A stretch of DNA of 7,399 nt. Source: Thermoleophilia bacterium (GTDB taxonomy: Bacteria; Actinomycetota; Thermoleophilia; Gaiellales; SKUG01). Positions 1 to 6,235 of the stretch are shown piece after piece (the first letter of the stretch is position 1; the number at the start of each line of letters is the position of its first letter). The DNA is taken from contig SKUG01000205.1 in NCBI GenBank assembly GCA_007122215.1, positions 1-7,399 of the forward strand, read 5' to 3'. The notes under the pieces are model-generated. The model saw only the letters and a list, made by a program, of their open reading frames with translations, was not told the DNA's origin and searched no databases. A program made the position numbers and the translations under genes.

Positions 1-1282
1 CCTGCGCGATCCGGTTGGACTGTGCCACCCGGGTGAAGAGCGTCGGCCGGAGCCAGTAGCGCGCATCGGGCAGCTCGCAGGCCGGTGACCAGCGCTCGCC
101 CTCGGTCTCGCCCGCGGCGACAAGGGCCGTGATCCGCTCCAACTGCTCGGCGGAGATGATCGCGCCGACGTCGGTGTTCTTGTCGAGCGGATCGCCCACG
201 CGCAGGGAGTCCATGCGGTACTTGAGCTTCTCGAGCAGCGTCTCGTAGACCGACTCCTGCACGAACAGGCGGGAGCCGGCGCAGCAGACGTGCCCCTGGT
301 TGAAGTAGATGCCGTTGATGATCCCCTCGACTGCCTGGTCGAGCGGCGCATCGTCGAAGACGATGTTGGCGGCCTTGCCACCGAGCTCCAGGGTGAGTCG
401 CTTGCCCGTGCCGGCCACGGCCTCGCTGATCAGCTTGCCGACCTGCGTCGAGCCTGTGAAGGCGACCTTGTCGACGTCCGGGTGGGCGACCACGGCTGCG
501 CCGGTGTCGCCGGCTCCGGTGACGACGTTGACCACGCCCGCCGGCAGGCCTGCCTGCTCGAGCACCTCGCAGAACATCATCGCCGTCAGCGGGGTGGTCT
601 CGGCCGGCTTGAGCACCACGGTGTTCCCTGCGGCGAGGGCCGGTGCGACCTTCCATGCGAGCATCAGCATCGGGAAGTTCCAGGGGATCACCTGGCCGGC
701 GACGCCCAGCGGGCGCGTGCTCCGCCCCGGAAATGCATGCTCGAGCTTGTCAGCCCAGCCCGCGTAGTAGAAGAAGTGTGCTGCCGCCAGCGGCATGTCC
801 ACGTCGCGGCTCTCGCGGATCGGCTTGCCCCCGTCGATGGTCTCCGCAACGGCGAACTCGCGGGCCCGCTCCTGGAGGAGCCGAGCGATCCGGAACAGGT
901 ACTTCGAGCGCTCGCTGCCGGGCAGCTTCGACCAGCGCGAAAAGGCCGCGCGGGCTGCAGCGACCGCGCGCTCGACGTCCCGCTCGCCTGCCTCCACGAA
1001 CTCGGCGATGGGCTCTCCGGTGGCCGGGTGCGTGGAAGTGAACCACGTTGCCGAGCGCGGACGGGTGAAGGCGCCATCGATGTAGAGGCCGTAGCGGTCC
1101 TCGACCGAGAGCATCTCGGTGCCCTGCGGGGCGGGCGCGTACTCCCAGCGCGGCAGCCGGAAGGCCATCGGGTCGAGCTCGGCGCTCGGGACCCCGACGG
1201 GGCTCGAGGCCCGGGCATGGGCGGGCACCGGCGTATCCGCTGGGCCGGGCGTGTCTGGGCTGGTGTCGGTCGTGCGGGTCAT
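1..1282 (-). CDS. NAD-dependent aldehyde dehydrogenase, 3' end cut by the window
   Basis: The frame encodes 427 residues of an ALDH-superfamily protein and then leaves the window. Seen: P-W-N-F-P at 200-204 (oxyanion Asn202), V-L-K-P-A-E at 223-228 (Lys225; Glu228 is typical of NAD-preferring enzymes), F-T-G-S-T at 275-279, L-E-L-G-G-K with general base Glu299, and G-H-V-C-C-A-G-S-R with nucleophile Cys333. The E-E-I-F-G-P-V region would follow immediately off the edge, so roughly 70-80 residues are missing. The ATG lies 2 bases after the deoC stop, with GGTGGA (1289-1294) 6 nt upstream, which implies translational coupling. Residues 1-40 are a Pro/Thr/Ala-rich leader; Met39 is an alternative start without a clear SD. 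Inferred role: oxidation of acetaldehyde released by DeoC to acetate. His331 replaces the more usual Gln before the active Cys. Family is near certain; the substrate is inferred from its neighbour. Confidence 0.95.
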   Translation of the reverse strand, partial: MTRTTDTSPDTPGPADTPVPAHARASSPVGVPSAELDPMAFRLPRWEYAPAPQGTEMLSVEDRYGLYIDGAFTRPRSATWFTSTHPATGEPIAEFVEAGERDVERAVAAARAAFSRWSKLPGSERSKYLFRIARLLQERAREFAVAETIDGGKPIRESRDVDMPLAAAHFFYYAGWADKLEHAFPGRSTRPLGVAGQVIPWNFPMLMLAWKVAPALAAGNTVVLKPAETTPLTAMMFCEVLEQAGLPAGVVNVVTGAGDTGAAVVAHPDVDKVAFTGSTQVGKLISEAVAGTGKRLTLELGGKAANIVFDDAPLDQAVEGIINGIYFNQGHVCCAGSRLFVQESVYETLLEKLKYRMDSLRVGDPLDKNTDVGAIISAEQLERITALVAAGETEGERWSPACELPDARYWLRPTLFTRVAQSNRIAQ

Positions 1283-1284
1283 GT

Positions 1285-2238
1285 TCAGTCCACCGTGAAG
1301 TAGAGGTCCGACTGGTAGGCACCGGTCTGCTGGCGCCGGATCTGCATCAGGACGTCGTTGAGCAGGGAGCTCGCACCGAAGCGGAAGAGCTCCGGGGTGA
1401 GCCACTCGGCGCCGAGGGTCTCGTTGACCATCACCAGGTAGTGCAGCGCGAGCTTGGCCTTCGAGATGCCGCCGGCGGGCTTCATGCCGACCCGACGACC
1501 GGTGTGCAGGTAGTAGTCGCGGATGGCCTCGAGCATCACGAGGGTCACGGGCATCGACGCAGCCCTCGGGATCTTGCCGGTGCTCGTCTTGATGAAGTCC
1601 GCCCCGGCAGCCATCGCGAGCACCGATGCTCGGCGCACGTTGTCGAGCGTGCCCAGCTCCCCGGTCTCGAGGATCACCTTGAGGTGGGCATCGCCACAGG
1701 CCTCGCGGATGGCCACGATCTCGTCGTAGACCCGGCCGTAGTCGCCCGACAGGAACGCGCCGCGGTCGATCACCATGTCGATCTCGGTCGCGCCCTCGGC
1801 CACGGCGAAGGCGGTGTCGTCCAGCTTGACCTGCAGCGGCACCTGCCCGGACGGGAAGCCGGTGGCGACGCTGGCGATGCCGACGTCCGAGCCGGCAAGC
1901 TCCTCCGCTGCAACACGCACGAAGGTCGGGTAGACGCAGATCGCGCCGACCGATGGCACCTCGGGGTTGCCGGGATCGGGACGCAGGCCCTTGCGACACA
2001 GCGCCCGGACCTTCCCCGGGGTGTCCTGCCCCTCGAGGGTGGTGAGGTCGGTCATCCGCACGACCATGTCCAGTCCCCAGCGCTTGGCATCACCCTTGAT
2101 CGAGCGGGTGGTGAAGCTCGCTGCCCGCTGGGCGATCCCGACCTCGTCGACCGGGCGCGCGGCTGCGACCTCATGCACGATCGTCAGGTCGCTGGGGATC
2201 GTCCGCCGCTTGGGGAGCGGTGGTGCCGCTGCTGCCAT
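1285..2238 (-). CDS. deoC: Deoxyribose-phosphate aldolase (DERA)
   Basis: This cytoplasmic class I aldolase cleaves 2-deoxy-D-ribose 5-phosphate to glyceraldehyde 3-phosphate and acetaldehyde in deoxynucleoside catabolism. The 317-residue protein has the full signature: E-I-D-M-V-I-D with Asp154, Schiff-base Lys217 in D-F-I-K-T-S-T-G-K, and Lys253 in G-M-K-P-A-G-G-I. At about 317 residues, with C-V-Y-P near 101-104 and A-T-G-F-P-S-G-Q near 125-132, it resembles the longer DERA type that includes the human enzyme, rather than the roughly 260-residue E. coli form. The ATG at 2238 is favoured by a GGAGG (2245-2249 on this strand) 6 nt upstream. The next gene downstream is an aldehyde dehydrogenase, which fits removal of the acetaldehyde product. 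No deoR, deoA or deoB is visible here. Confidence 0.97.
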   Translation of the reverse strand: MAAAAPPLPKRRTIPSDLTIVHEVAAARPVDEVGIAQRAASFTTRSIKGDAKRWGLDMVVRMTDLTTLEGQDTPGKVRALCRKGLRPDPGNPEVPSVGAICVYPTFVRVAAEELAGSDVGIASVATGFPSGQVPLQVKLDDTAFAVAEGATEIDMVIDRGAFLSGDYGRVYDEIVAIREACGDAHLKVILETGELGTLDNVRRASVLAMAAGADFIKTSTGKIPRAASMPVTLVMLEAIRDYYLHTGRRVGMKPAGGISKAKLALHYLVMVNETLGAEWLTPELFRFGASSLLNDVLMQIRRQQTGAYQSDLYFTVD

Positions 2239-2244
2239 CGTCTG

Positions 2245-2249
2245 CCTCC
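2245..2249 (-). promoter_or_regulatory. Shine-Dalgarno site of deoC
   Basis: Read on the minus strand, GGTGGAGG precedes the deoC ATG; the GGAGG core ends 6 nt before the start codon. It fixes the deoC start and contrasts with the SD-less starts of the other promoter-proximal genes in this window. Confidence 0.8.
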
Positions 2250-2295
2250 ACCGGGGCCCTCATCGGGCACGCCGCATCGCACGTCTACCAGCGGG

Positions 2296-2301
2296 ATCCT
2301 A
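2296..2301 (-). promoter_or_regulatory. Possible -10 box for the deoC operon
   Basis: TAGGAT on the minus strand fits the TANNNT pattern and would place transcription start near 2289, giving a leader of about 50 nt that carries the SD. No recognisable -35 hexamer lies at 17-18 bp. The rest of the 195-bp gap (2239-2433) shows no clear operator. This is a weak call on pattern alone. Confidence 0.25.
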
Positions 2302-2420
2302 CCTGCACGCGTGGGGGACCCGCCGGCCTGGCAGCATGCGGGCGGCCCGTTCGGGGCGTGCGGGTGCCGCGATCCGGCCAGCAGGGAGCGTGGCTGCGGC
2401 AGCCTCGGCACCACGACGGC

Positions 2421-2426
2421 TACCAT
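2421..2426 (+). promoter_or_regulatory. Possible -10 box giving a leaderless transcript of the P-loop NTPase gene
   Basis: TACCAT is followed by exactly 7 nt (CCGCGGA) and then the ATG at 2434. This spacing would place +1 at the A of the start codon. No Shine-Dalgarno sequence precedes the ATG, which agrees with leaderless translation, common in Actinomycetota. No -35 hexamer is evident. The spacing matches that of the two boxes at 4362-4369. Confidence 0.45.
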
Positions 2427-2433
2427 CCGCGGA

Positions 2434-3189
2434 ATGAGCGACGCGAGCCCACGGATCGTGCTGACCGGTGGCCCTGGAGGGGGCAAGTCCACCGCTGCTG
2501 CCTTCCTGGCCCGCGAGTTCGCCGAGCGGCTGTGGGTGCTGCCCGAGGCAGCGACGCTCCTCTACCAGGGCGGCCTGCCACGTGGCAGCTCCGAGGAGGG
2601 CGTGCGGGTTGCCCAGCGCTGCATCTTCACCGTCCAGCGATCGATCGAGCACGCCCATGCCGTCGAGCAGCGCGGTCGCGTCCAGCTCTGTGACCGGGGG
2701 ACCGTCGACGGTGCCGCCTACTGGCCCGGGGGGCCGGATGCGTTCTTCGCGGCGATGGGCACCAGCCACGAGCGCGAGCTCGCGCGGTACGACGCGGTGG
2801 TCTTCCTGCGCACCGCCGCGACCTGTCCGGGCGGGTACGAGCGGGACGTGCGCGTGCGCACCGAGGCGCGCGACGAGGCGCTGGCGCTGGACGGGGCCGT
2901 GCTCGACCTCTACCGCGACCACCCGCAGCTGGTGGTGATCCCCGCGGAGGAGGCGTTCCTCGGCAAGCTGGACCGCGTGGCCGATGCCGTGCGGAGCGTG
3001 CTGGCGGGCATCGGCACGGACGTCGAGGCTGCCAGCAGCCGGCCGATCCCCGCGCGGGTCGGACCGGTCCCGGGGCCGGATCCGCTCGGGGTGGTGGCAA
3101 GCGCCCTGCGTCGTGGCGTCAGCTCCCGCGGGGAGCCAGCCCGCGACGCGGCACGACCTCGTCCCGCTGGCGCGTCTGCTCCCCGGTGA
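2434..3189 (+). CDS. P-loop NTPase, NadR/AAA_28-like, function unknown
   Basis: The 251-residue protein opens directly with a first strand and Walker A loop: I-V-L-T-G-G-P-G-G-G-K-S-T, with Gly12, Gly17, Lys18 and Ser19. L-C-D-R-G-T-V-D-G-A-A-Y (85-96), with Asp87-Arg88-Gly89, matches the D-R-G segment of AAA_28/NadR-like ATPases, a kinase-like P-loop group. Y-D-A-V-V-F-L (119-125) is the following core strand, and V-R-T-E near 141-144 a conserved later segment. The kinase-like core ends near residue 192. The remaining ~59 residues are Ser/Pro/Arg/Ala-rich and probably disordered. The frame is open far upstream into deoC, but 2434 is chosen because only six residues precede the first strand and a -10-like box sits 7 nt upstream. 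It diverges from deoC, which hints at but does not prove a nucleoside-related substrate. The last 23 codons overlap the LCP gene tail to tail. The substrate cannot be assigned. Confidence 0.85.
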   Translation: MSDASPRIVLTGGPGGGKSTAAAFLAREFAERLWVLPEAATLLYQGGLPRGSSEEGVRVAQRCIFTVQRSIEHAHAVEQRGRVQLCDRGTVDGAAYWPGGPDAFFAAMGTSHERELARYDAVVFLRTAATCPGGYERDVRVRTEARDEALALDGAVLDLYRDHPQLVVIPAEEAFLGKLDRVADAVRSVLAGIGTDVEAASSRPIPARVGPVPGPDPLGVVASALRRGVSSRGEPARDAARPRPAGASAPR

Positions 3190-4357
3190 AGCAGCCCGGG
3201 CCGTAGGGATTGTCCGCGAGGTTGGGGCGCAGCGGTGGCTGGCGGCCCATGAACATGCGGATCGTCGCGCCGTTGTCCTCGGTCCCCAGGACGTAGGAGA
3301 TCCCTCCGAGCATCGCGAGCTCACCGCCGAGCCGGCACTGCAGGCGCTGGTCGCTGGTGGCCCAGGCCTGGGCGAGGCCGAGCGCAGCGAGGTGGTGGGC
3401 AGATGCCTGGGTGTTGAGCGGGGCTGCCGCGGCACGCGGCACCGAGTGCGGGTGCAGCAGCGTGCGCGGGGAGAGCACGCCGCTGATGATCCCGCGTACC
3501 ACGCGCTGCTGGCGCTCCCCGCGGCTGAGGTCGCTCTCGGGCAGGCCGCCCGGGCTGGGCAGCTGGTTGCCGCGCACGCGTGCGTACGCGAGGGCGCGGC
3601 GCCCGTCGAGCGTGATCTCGCCCTTGGTGAAGCGCCACTCGTGCCCGTCGAACGGGGTGGAGATGATCGAGTAGGGGTTGTTGATGGTGATCCCGCCGAG
3701 CGCATCGACGAGCTCCTTGAAGCCGTCGAAGTTGACCTCGATGTAGTGGTGGATCGGCAGGCCGGTCACCGAGCGAACGGTATCCACCACCAGCGGCGCC
3801 CCGCCGTAGGCGTAGGCGGCGTTGACCTTGTCGGTGCCGTGCCCGGGGATCTCCACACGCAGGTCGCGCGGGATCGAGAGCATCGCGAACCGCCGGGAGG
3901 CCGGGTCGCTGCGCACGAGGATCAGGGTGTCGGAGCGCCCGGGGTCATCCGGGTCGTCGCCGGCGCGGACCGAGCCTGCATCGGTGCCCACGATCAGGAA
4001 GTTGGTGGCGCTGGTCAGCGCCGGGCCATCGCTGGCAGACAGCGCGCCGCGCACGGCGGGATCGACCCGCTCGTTGGCCTCACGCACGCCGAGGTGGAAG
4101 CTGACCATCGCGACGGCGAGCCAGCCCCCGGCAACGGTGAGGGTGGTCAGGATGACGCGGCGCGTCCAGCGGCGCAGCCACGAGCGGCGACGACGGGGCC
4201 TGCGACCTCCCGGGCCGGGCCCGCCGGAGCGGCCTCCGGGGGGCGGGCCACTGCCTGCTCCGCGCACGCTGTCCCAGTCCAGCGCCCCGCCGTTGGCATG
4301 GCGCTTGCGCTGCCGGTACGTGCGGTACGGCTTGCTGCGATCGGAGACCCCCACCAT
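3119..4357 (-). CDS. LytR-CpsA-Psr (LCP) family cell-wall polymer ligase
   Basis: LCP proteins transfer polyprenyl-phosphate-linked glycopolymers onto peptidoglycan on the outer face of the membrane. The 412-residue protein has a basic, Gly/Pro-rich cytoplasmic N-terminus (1-66), one transmembrane helix (about 67-88) and an extracellular LCP domain. Domain motifs are N-F-L-I-V-G-T-D (119-126), R-S-D-T-L-I-L-V (141-148, Asp143), S-I-P-R-D (161-165), D-K-V-N-A-A-Y (176-182), F-D-G-F-K-E-L-V-D-A-L-G-G-I (210-223), Y-A-R-V-R (258-262) and D-L-S-R-G-E-R-Q-Q (276-284, Arg279 and Arg282). These are the residues expected to bind the pyrophosphate-lipid substrate. A short tail with N-P-Y-G-P-G-C (383-389) follows. 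The ATG at 4357 lies 19 bp from the divergent ROK gene and has no SD. GTG at 4354 is an alternative start, 7 nt from a TATACT box. The 3' end overlaps the NTPase gene by 71 bp. Which polymer it attaches is unknown. Confidence 0.92.
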   Translation of the reverse strand: MVGVSDRSKPYRTYRQRKRHANGGALDWDSVRGAGSGPPPGGRSGGPGPGGRRPRRRRSWLRRWTRRVILTTLTVAGGWLAVAMVSFHLGVREANERVDPAVRGALSASDGPALTSATNFLIVGTDAGSVRAGDDPDDPGRSDTLILVRSDPASRRFAMLSIPRDLRVEIPGHGTDKVNAAYAYGGAPLVVDTVRSVTGLPIHHYIEVNFDGFKELVDALGGITINNPYSIISTPFDGHEWRFTKGEITLDGRRALAYARVRGNQLPSPGGLPESDLSRGERQQRVVRGIISGVLSPRTLLHPHSVPRAAAAPLNTQASAHHLAALGLAQAWATSDQRLQCRLGGELAMLGGISYVLGTEDNGATIRMFMGRQPPLRPNLADNPYGPGCFTGEQTRQRDEVVPRRGLAPRGS

Positions 4358-4361
4358 GGGG

Positions 4362-4367
4362 AGTATA
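4362..4367 (-). promoter_or_regulatory. Candidate -10 box of the LCP gene (TATACT)
   Basis: TATACT on the minus strand is followed by 4 nt to the ATG at 4357 and exactly 7 nt to the in-frame GTG at 4354. A transcript starting at 4354 would be leaderless and would use the GTG. It shares the four bases TATA (4364-4367) with the opposite-strand box. No clear -35 hexamer is seen. Confidence 0.6.
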
Positions 4368-4369
4368 GT
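4364..4369 (+). promoter_or_regulatory. Candidate -10 box of the ROK-rsmI-M23-like operon (TATAGT)
   Basis: TATAGT is followed by 7 nt (TTCCGGG) and the ATG at 4377, which fits transcription starting on the start codon. No SD is present. The intergenic gap is only 19 bp, so a promoter core must lie here or inside the LCP gene. A -35 element is not obvious; TTGCTG at 4332-4337 is 26 bp away, too far. Confidence 0.65.
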
Positions 4370-4376
4370 TTCCGGG

Positions 4377-5363
4377 ATGAACGCGGATTCCTTCGACCTC
4401 ATCGGCATCGACCTCGGCGGTACCAAGCTGGCGGCAGCCCGCTTCCGCCCCGGAATGGAGCGCATCCACGAGCATCGCGTGCCCGTGGCAGGGCTCGACC
4501 AGGACGGTCTCGTCGCGGCGATCCTTGATGCGATCCAGACCTGTCGCGATGCAGCGGACGGGCAGGTGGGGGCGGTCGGCCTCGGGCTGCCCACCACGAT
4601 CGACCGGCGTACGGGCATGGTGGTCAGCGCCTGCAACCTGCCGCTGCACGAGCTGCCGATCGTGGAGCTCGTCGAGGAGCGAACGGACCTTGCCTGTGCG
4701 CTCGACAACGATGCCACTGCCGCGCTGGTGGGCGAGCACGCACTCGGCCGCGCCCGCGGGCTCGAGCACGTGGTGATGCTCACGCTGGGAACCGGCGTTG
4801 GCGGGGGGATGCTGCTCGACGGGCGTCCCTACAGCGGCGCGATCGGGGGTGGCAGCGAGCTCGGGCACGTCTCGATCGCGCACGATGGCCTGCCGTGTAC
4901 CAGCGCGAACTGCCCGAACCGTGGATGCCTGGAGGCCTACTGCTCGGGCACCGCCCTGGCAAGGAACGCCCGCGAGGCTGCGCGCCAGCATCCTGACGGG
5001 GCACTGGGGCGCGCCGTGGCCGCAGGCCGCGAGCCGCGGGGCGAGCTCGTGGTCGAGCTGGCCCTGCAGGGAGACGGGCAGTGCGTGGCGCTCCTCGAGG
5101 AGCTGGGCCGCTACCTCGGCGTGGGCATCGCCTCCCTGACCAACATCTTCAACCCCGAGATGGTCGTGGTCGGTGGGGGGCTTGCGGAGGCCGCCGAGCA
5201 GTGGATCCTGCCCGCCGCCCGCGAGGTCGTCCAGGCGCGCACGCTCGAGCCTGCCCGCAGCCTCGTGCGCATCGAGCCGGCCGAGCTCGGCAACGGTGCC
5301 GGGCTGGTCGGGGCTGCCGTGCTGGCCCGTGGGGCGCTCGACGCGAGCCTGGCCCGGGCGTGA
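4377..5363 (+). CDS. ROK-family sugar kinase, glucokinase-like
   Basis: This is a cytoplasmic kinase that phosphorylates a hexose with ATP, probably glucose; some ROK proteins use N-acetyl amino sugars. Its 328 residues, in the usual ROK size range, contain the phosphate-binding D-L-G-G-T-K (12-17), D-N-D-A-T-A (110-115) with likely catalytic base Asp112, L-G-T-G-V-G-G-G (137-144), and E-L-G-H (161-164). The zinc motif is Cys174, Cys179 and Cys184-L-E. N-P-E-M-V-V-V-G-G-G-L (259-269) closes the second lobe. No N-terminal helix-turn-helix is present, so it is a kinase rather than a ROK repressor. The zinc motif has three extra residues between the first two cysteines compared with the common C-x-C-G-x-x-G-C form. 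The start is set by the core strand beginning at residue 8 and the -10 box 7 nt upstream. Its stop overlaps the rsmI start by 4 bases. Glucose as substrate is an inference. Confidence 0.93.
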   Translation: MNADSFDLIGIDLGGTKLAAARFRPGMERIHEHRVPVAGLDQDGLVAAILDAIQTCRDAADGQVGAVGLGLPTTIDRRTGMVVSACNLPLHELPIVELVEERTDLACALDNDATAALVGEHALGRARGLEHVVMLTLGTGVGGGMLLDGRPYSGAIGGGSELGHVSIAHDGLPCTSANCPNRGCLEAYCSGTALARNAREAARQHPDGALGRAVAAGREPRGELVVELALQGDGQCVALLEELGRYLGVGIASLTNIFNPEMVVVGGGLAEAAEQWILPAAREVVQARTLEPARSLVRIEPAELGNGAGLVGAAVLARGALDASLARA

Positions 5364-6235
5364 GCGAGCCAGGCCCCGACCACGGCCTCGGGACGCTCAC
5401 GCTGGTCCCGACCCCGCTCGGCAACCTCGGGGATGTCAGCGAGCGGATGCGCTCGTCACTTGCCGGGGCGGACGTTGCCGCCTGCGAGGACACCCGGGTC
5501 ACGCGCCGGCTGTACGCGGCGCTGGGCATCTCCGCACCACGCCTGGTGGCCTACTCCGAGCACACCCATGCCCGTGCCATCGACGAGCTGCTCGGGCACC
5601 TCGACCGCGGTGCGCACGTGATCGCGGTGGCCGATGCGGGGATGCCCGCGATCAGCGATCCGGGCGCACGCCTAGTCGCTGCGGCCCGCAGCCGCGGGCA
5701 CCACGTCACCGCGATCCCCGGCCCGAGCTCGGTGCCGCTGGCCATCGCGCTCGCCGGGGTTGCGTCCACGCGCTTCTGTTTCGTTGGATTCCTGCCACGA
5801 ACGCGCAGCGACCTGGCACGCGTGGTCGGCGAGGCTGCGGACCAGCCGATCGTCGCGTTCGAGTCTCCCCGCCGCCTGGCCCGCACGCTCGAGGCGATCG
5901 CCGAGGTCGATCCCGAGCTGCCGGTGGTTGCATGTCGCGAGCTCAGCAAGCTGCACGAGACGGTGCTCACGGGGACCGCCGCCCAGGTCCGCGCCGCGCT
6001 GGGCGACGAGGAACGCGGCGAGGTCACCCTCGTGCTCGGGCCATCCGGGCGAGCGCCGATCGCGAGCGGCCTGCCCGACCATGCCGTGCGGCTGGCGGCC
6101 GGGATGGCAGCGGAAGGCGTGCACCTGAAGGCGGCCTGCCGGCTCGTCGCAGGCGAGCTCGGGCTCTCGGCACGAGGGCTCTACAACGCGGTCATCGCCG
6201 CGCGGGACGACGACGGCACCCGAGGGGATTCCTGA
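5360..6235 (+). CDS. rsmI: 16S rRNA (cytidine(1402)-2'-O)-methyltransferase
   Basis: RsmI uses S-adenosylmethionine to methylate the 2'-OH of C1402 in the 16S rRNA decoding centre, alongside the RsmH base methylation. The 291-residue protein (E. coli RsmI is about 286) has the tetrapyrrole-methylase fold and RsmI signatures: P-T-P-L-G-N-L-G-D (17-25), C-E-D-T-R-V-T (42-48), D-A-G-M-P-A-I-S-D-P-G (92-102), I-P-G-P-S-S (119-124), F-V-G-F-L-P-R (141-147), E-S-P-R-R-L (168-173) and C-R-E-L-S-K-L-H-E (192-200). The start is GTG at 5360, overlapping the ROK stop as GTGA. No strong SD is seen, so translation probably depends on coupling. The end overlaps the next frame as CTGA. The gene lies in one rightward transcription unit with the kinase and the M23-like gene. 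Confidence 0.97.
   Translation: MSEPGPDHGLGTLTLVPTPLGNLGDVSERMRSSLAGADVAACEDTRVTRRLYAALGISAPRLVAYSEHTHARAIDELLGHLDRGAHVIAVADAGMPAISDPGARLVAAARSRGHHVTAIPGPSSVPLAIALAGVASTRFCFVGFLPRTRSDLARVVGEAADQPIVAFESPRRLARTLEAIAEVDPELPVVACRELSKLHETVLTGTAAQVRAALGDEERGEVTLVLGPSGRAPIASGLPDHAVRLAAGMAAEGVHLKAACRLVAGELGLSARGLYNAVIAARDDDGTRGDS
6222..6227 (+). promoter_or_regulatory. Shine-Dalgarno-like GAGGGG before the CTG start of the M23-like gene
   Basis: GAGGGG near the end of rsmI stands 4 nt before CTG at 6232, which itself overlaps the rsmI TGA. It is the best ribosome-binding signal near the beginning of the downstream frame and is the main support for a CTG start. Confidence 0.5.

Noticed and set aside
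290..1303. Plus-strand open frame opposite the aldehyde dehydrogenase
   Set aside because: It is antisense to a gene with all ALDH motifs, and its translation shows only a reversed composition shadow with no family signature.
2285..2303. Two CTACC copies 14 bp apart upstream of deoC, considered as a repressor site
   Set aside because: Five-base direct repeats are too short to distinguish from chance, and no dyad or known deo operator pattern accompanies them.
1441..2433. In-frame upstream extension of the NTPase gene through deoC
   Set aside because: The frame is open but antisense to deoC, and the Walker A strand begins immediately after 2434, so the extension has no domain support.
3061..3070. 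Perfect 10-bp palindrome GGACCGGTCC considered as a terminator or operator
   Set aside because: It lies inside the NTPase coding sequence, has no loop and no T-tract, and short palindromes are frequent at this GC content.
2299..3705. Minus-strand open frame of about 468 codons across the NTPase and LCP genes
   Set aside because: It crosses the coding strands of two well-supported genes in another frame and its product is low-complexity Arg/Ser/Ala sequence.
4332..4337. TTGCTG as a -35 element for the ROK promoter
   Set aside because: The spacer to TATAGT would be 26 bp, well beyond the 16-18 bp used by primary sigma factors.
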